From contig JAFSAU010000012.1 in the NCBI GenBank assembly GCA_017442155.1, forward strand, positions 1-64,000: 64,000 bases of DNA. Reading direction: 5' to 3'. The DNA comes from Clostridia bacterium. GTDB lineage: Bacteria > Bacillota > Clostridia > UMGS1883 > UMGS1540. Shown piece by piece: positions 61,522 through 64,000 of this stretch. The translations under genes were made by a program, and so were the position numbers. The stretch's first letter is position 1. Each line of letters starts with the position of its first letter. The notes beneath the pieces are model-generated. The model was not told the origin of the DNA and did no database searches. It saw only the letters and a list, made by a program, of their open reading frames with translations.

Positions 61522-62061
61522 TTATTCTTTGTTTTGGGGGAGAAGTCCGGCCTTCTGCACGGCAATAACAATTACGGGAACAAGAATAATATGCAGAATA
61601 ATACCGGGAACAGCATTTGTAACGGCACCGGCCCAGAAAGCAGAAAACGGAAACTTCGTTTCAGATAGTCCGAGCAGGGTAAAACGTGCCGCACCCCAGA
61701 TAAGCCGGCCGCCAATCATAGACACCAGCAGAGAAATATAAATGTTTACTATTTTTTTGGGAAGCTTTTCATACAACAGACCGGCCAGAAAGCCATAGGT
61801 TGCCAGTTCAAAAGCCATGGCGAAGGCGTCAGGAAACATCATAGGCTGTCCGAAAAGGACAGAGCGGAGAAGAGGCGCAACCCCACCGACAAAAAGTCCG
61901 TACGGCCATCCGCATAAGAAGCCGCATAAGAATACGCCGATGTGCATGGGAGAAAGCATTTTTCCGATTTGCGGAATCTGCCCCGTCAGGAAGGGGAGCG
62001 CAAGGCAAAGCGCGAGACAGATAGCCGCATACGTAATTTTGAGTGTGGTTTTGTTTTTCAT
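61522..62061 (-). CDS. ECF transporter S component, substrate unknown
   Basis: 179-aa integral membrane protein with about six hydrophobic segments (KITYAAICLALCLALPF; GVFLCGFLCGWPYGLFVGGVAPLLR; MAFELATYGFLAGLLYEKLP; GIILHIILVPVIVIAVQ). It would bind a vitamin-like substrate and use shared EcfAAT energisers encoded elsewhere. The subfamily with PMHIGVFLCGF..GWPYG is common in clostridia, but I cannot name its ligand. The gene is preceded by a structured leader able to hide its ribosome binding site. Confidence 0.85.
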   Translation of the reverse strand: MKNKTTLKITYAAICLALCLALPFLTGQIPQIGKMLSPMHIGVFLCGFLCGWPYGLFVGGVAPLLRSVLFGQPMMFPDAFAMAFELATYGFLAGLLYEKLPKKIVNIYISLLVSMIGGRLIWGAARFTLLGLSETKFPFSAFWAGAVTNAVPGIILHIILVPVIVIAVQKAGLLPQNKE

Positions 62062-62185
62062 TTTATAGTCCTTTCTTTTTGTTTCTTTCGTTCACAGAAA
62101 GAGCGCATACCTTCATGGTACCGGTTGTATTCTATTATTTATATAGAAAGGACTTCGGCCCTCAATATCGGCTTCCTGCCGATTT
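62062..62185 (-). promoter_or_regulatory. Structured leader with RBS-pairing element (candidate riboswitch)
   Basis: On the minus strand a leader of about 120 bases runs from the promoter to the ECF gene. It has a hairpin near its start (ATCGGC...GCCGAT) and the segment AGTCCTTTCT (62143-62152 region), which is perfectly complementary over 10 bases to AGAAAGGACT (62067-62076 region), the ribosome binding site. Pairing would block translation. No riboswitch class I know matches. Confidence 0.6.
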
Positions 62186-62191
62186 TTTATA

Positions 62192-62220
62192 AGTATATCA
62201 GCGGTATAAAAGAAAGTCAA
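62192..62220 (-). promoter_or_regulatory. Sigma-A promoter of ECF gene
   Basis: Minus strand TTGACT (62215-62220), 17-base spacer, TATACT (62192-62197). Confidence 0.88.
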
Positions 62221-62243
62221 GTATTTTTTGTAAAAAAACATAA

Positions 62244-64000
62244 AAACGTATTGCAAAAAACGAATACGCCAATGACATTAAAGCAGACGATGCAACCTTG
62301 GCGGCTCTTATAAATGAGGGCAAAGAAATCGGAGGGAAGTCGGCAAAAATCGCATCCGAAATCGAGACCGAGCGGAAGAACGGTAAGGAAGTATCGCGTG
62401 AAAAGGTCAAGCAGCTTATTGAGAGCAACGAAATTTATATAAAGGCAGAGGAACAAGTGGCTGCTAAAACAGCACCGGAGCCTGATACATTAGAGCAGGC
62501 GGCACGGGAGGTTGTTGCAAGGAAAAACAAAACAGACGCGGCTAATCTTCTGGAAGCGCGGAGACGCGGCGAAGTGAACGGTGAAGTGCTTGACAGGCTC
62601 ACAGAAAACGGTGTGGAGATAACCGCAGACGAGGTCAGAAAGGTTACGGGTTTTGGAGAAGAAGGGGCGAAGCTTGTAACCAAGCTTGCAAACCAAGAGG
62701 GGAAAACCTTTACGCAGGCGGTGAAGGCGGTTAAGAGTGCGTATGATGCAGGCTTTACGGATTTAAAGGCATCAAAGGTAAGCTTTGTGAATGCTGTGCA
62801 GAAAGCCGCGTTTGATGCTGGAAAGATAGACCGAGGGGTGCAGGACAGAGAAGCTGTTGCGAGGTCTTTGCATGCAACGGCACGACAAGGCGTATTTACC
62901 GAGAATGAATACACAAAGGATTTCACAGAACCCGAACGCAAAATGATTTCTACGTTTGCCAAGAGCCTGAAGATGGACGCAAGCGTGGTTGACAAGGTTA
63001 TCGCAAATGTAGTAAACGGCAATCCTGTTGAAGCGAACGCACGGCATCAGGATGGAGAAATGGCAATATCAAGCACCGCCCAAAAGGTTCTGTTCGAACT
63101 TGTTATGCATGAGGGCGGTCACCGCATGAAACAACTTGCACCTATGGAATTCGGGGAGCTTGCAAACGCCTTGTATGCAAGAGCTGCGCGCAGAAGCGCT
63201 AAGCTTGGTGTGCCGCATTCAACATCTCTTGACAGCATAAAAGCCGAGCATGATAACGCAGGCATTATCATGGACACAAGCGGTTATTTAGAAGAATTTG
63301 CAGTAAGAGAGCTTGAAACTATTTTTTCAAGCGCAGAGGAATTTAACAATTGGTATGCGGAGATAAGCGGAAATCAGAAGGCAAGGACAGGCTTTGAAAA
63401 ATTCATGGATTGGGTGCATAAGGTTATTGAGGATATCAAGAGAACCTTGGACTATACAAAAATGTCAAAGGCCGAAAGAGCCGAAGCCAAAAGAGCAGTT
63501 GCTGAGCTTGAGCGCATTAAGGAACTTTACGCCAACGCATTCAAGGCGGCAGAAAATGCCGCTGCAGAGAGGGCAGAGGCGCAGGCTAAACAGAGTGCAG
63601 AGATACAAAAAAACACCGCTTCCAACGGTGTGGCCTTTGATTTAAAGAAAGCCGATGTGGATGCACTTCACTCTATTGGCAGAAAATCGGTCAACTCTTT
63701 CACCGAAGAGGACATAAATAAAGCAAAAAAATTTGCCAACAGAATGTGGAAAGAGCTCGGGGTAAAATCACCATTCTTCCGTGCGTGGTTTGGAGACTGG
63801 AGGGCAAACGATAGTAAGACGAAAGTAAATATCGTTGAAGTAAATAAAAAAATAGTTCCGGATGATGCTCTTCCTAAAAACATAGGGGTTCTTTTGCGAA
63901 CTAAACTTAAAAATAATGAACTGTTCAGGGGAGAGGTAATTAACACTGATACGGGCTATAAAATTCAAATCGGAGCTTTCGGGTACAACGATACACTTAC
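62244..64000 (+). pseudogene. Start-less frame of phage/ICE large polyvalent protein (continues past window)
   Basis: One reading frame stays open from 62244 (just after TAA at 62241) to the window end, about 585 codons, with no plausible start codon or ribosome binding site at its beginning, so it looks truncated at the 5' end or fused to foreign DNA. Content: Lys/Glu/Ala-rich helical segments, a metalloprotease-like LVMHEGGHRMKQLAP (HExxH pattern) with a downstream EEFAVRELE acidic candidate, a coiled-coil region (about 63450-63600) and an SPFFRAWFGDW module followed by FRGEVINTDTGYKIQIGAFGYNDTL, as in large polyvalent or MuF-associated phage proteins. Left edge of a prophage or conjugative-element remnant is likely. 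Confidence 0.72.

Overview
The window looks like a chromosomal segment of an anaerobic, low-to-moderate-GC Gram-positive Clostridia member (Bacillota), probably a gut or plant-fibre-associated organism. The evidence is strong AGGAGG-type ribosome binding sites, sigma-A promoters with 17-bp spacers, an L27 with the Firmicutes N-terminal extension beside its Prp protease, S-layer-homology proteins, pyruvate phosphate dikinase, a Rex repressor and a trimeric NAD-linked [FeFe] hydrogenase. The species cannot be named from the sequence alone.

Layout. 1-1.1 kb: 3' end of an SLH surface protein. 1.2-7.9 kb (minus): a tight operon secG-rnr-smpB-DUF512-der-plsY-gpsA, in which RNase R lacks its cold-shock domains. 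8.2-13.9 kb: CDF metal transporter with a natural polyhistidine tail, PepD, OPT peptide transporter with an orphan PqqD-like protein, esterase. 14-16.3 kb: an amino-sugar pair made of an HTH fused to a BadF-type kinase and a MurQ whose second half is replaced by an unrelated module. 16.7-20.2 kb: YcdB/SLH envelope protein, AraC regulator, M50 protease. 20.4-23 kb: ppdK. 23.4-27 kb: IS3 remnant, AraC regulator and divergent GH78 alpha-L-rhamnosidase. 27.2-29 kb: isocitrate dehydrogenase and rex. 29-29.8 kb: small divergent pair with an Xre regulator and two matching operators. 30.2-33.7 kb: rplU-prp-rpmA-obgE-nadD-yqeK. 34.3-34.8 kb: five-tRNA operon. 35-37.8 kb: A+T-rich two-component system. 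38-42.2 kb: hydrogenase hydCBA-type operon. 42.3-46.9 kb: SGNH esterase, a broken IS1182-like element, YitT, a FlaR-like kinase, a repeat-CHAP protein and tRNA-Val. 47-54.9 kb: carbohydrate locus (hydrolase, unrecognised large glycosidase-like protein, lyxose/mannose isomerase, PfkB kinase, GH106-like protein). 55-57.5 kb (minus): argGH. 57.8-61.3 kb (minus): a divergent ceramidase-like/NagA-like/NagB-like operon behind a perfect 20-bp palindrome. 61.5-62.2 kb: ECF S component with a structured leader. 62.2-64 kb: a start-less open frame of a phage/ICE-type large polyvalent protein running off the window.

Together the genes suggest a fermenter that harvests plant polysaccharides (rhamnosides), peptides and amino sugars (including cell-wall or N-acylated sugars), runs glycolysis with PPDK, and disposes of reductant as H2 under likely Rex control. 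The most unusual points are the MurQ chimera beside the HTH-kinase fusion, the divergent amino-sugar operon, the cold-shock-less RNase R, the hydrogenase with Ser in place of an H-cluster Cys ligand, the RBS-pairing leader of the ECF gene, and the start-less mobile-element frame.
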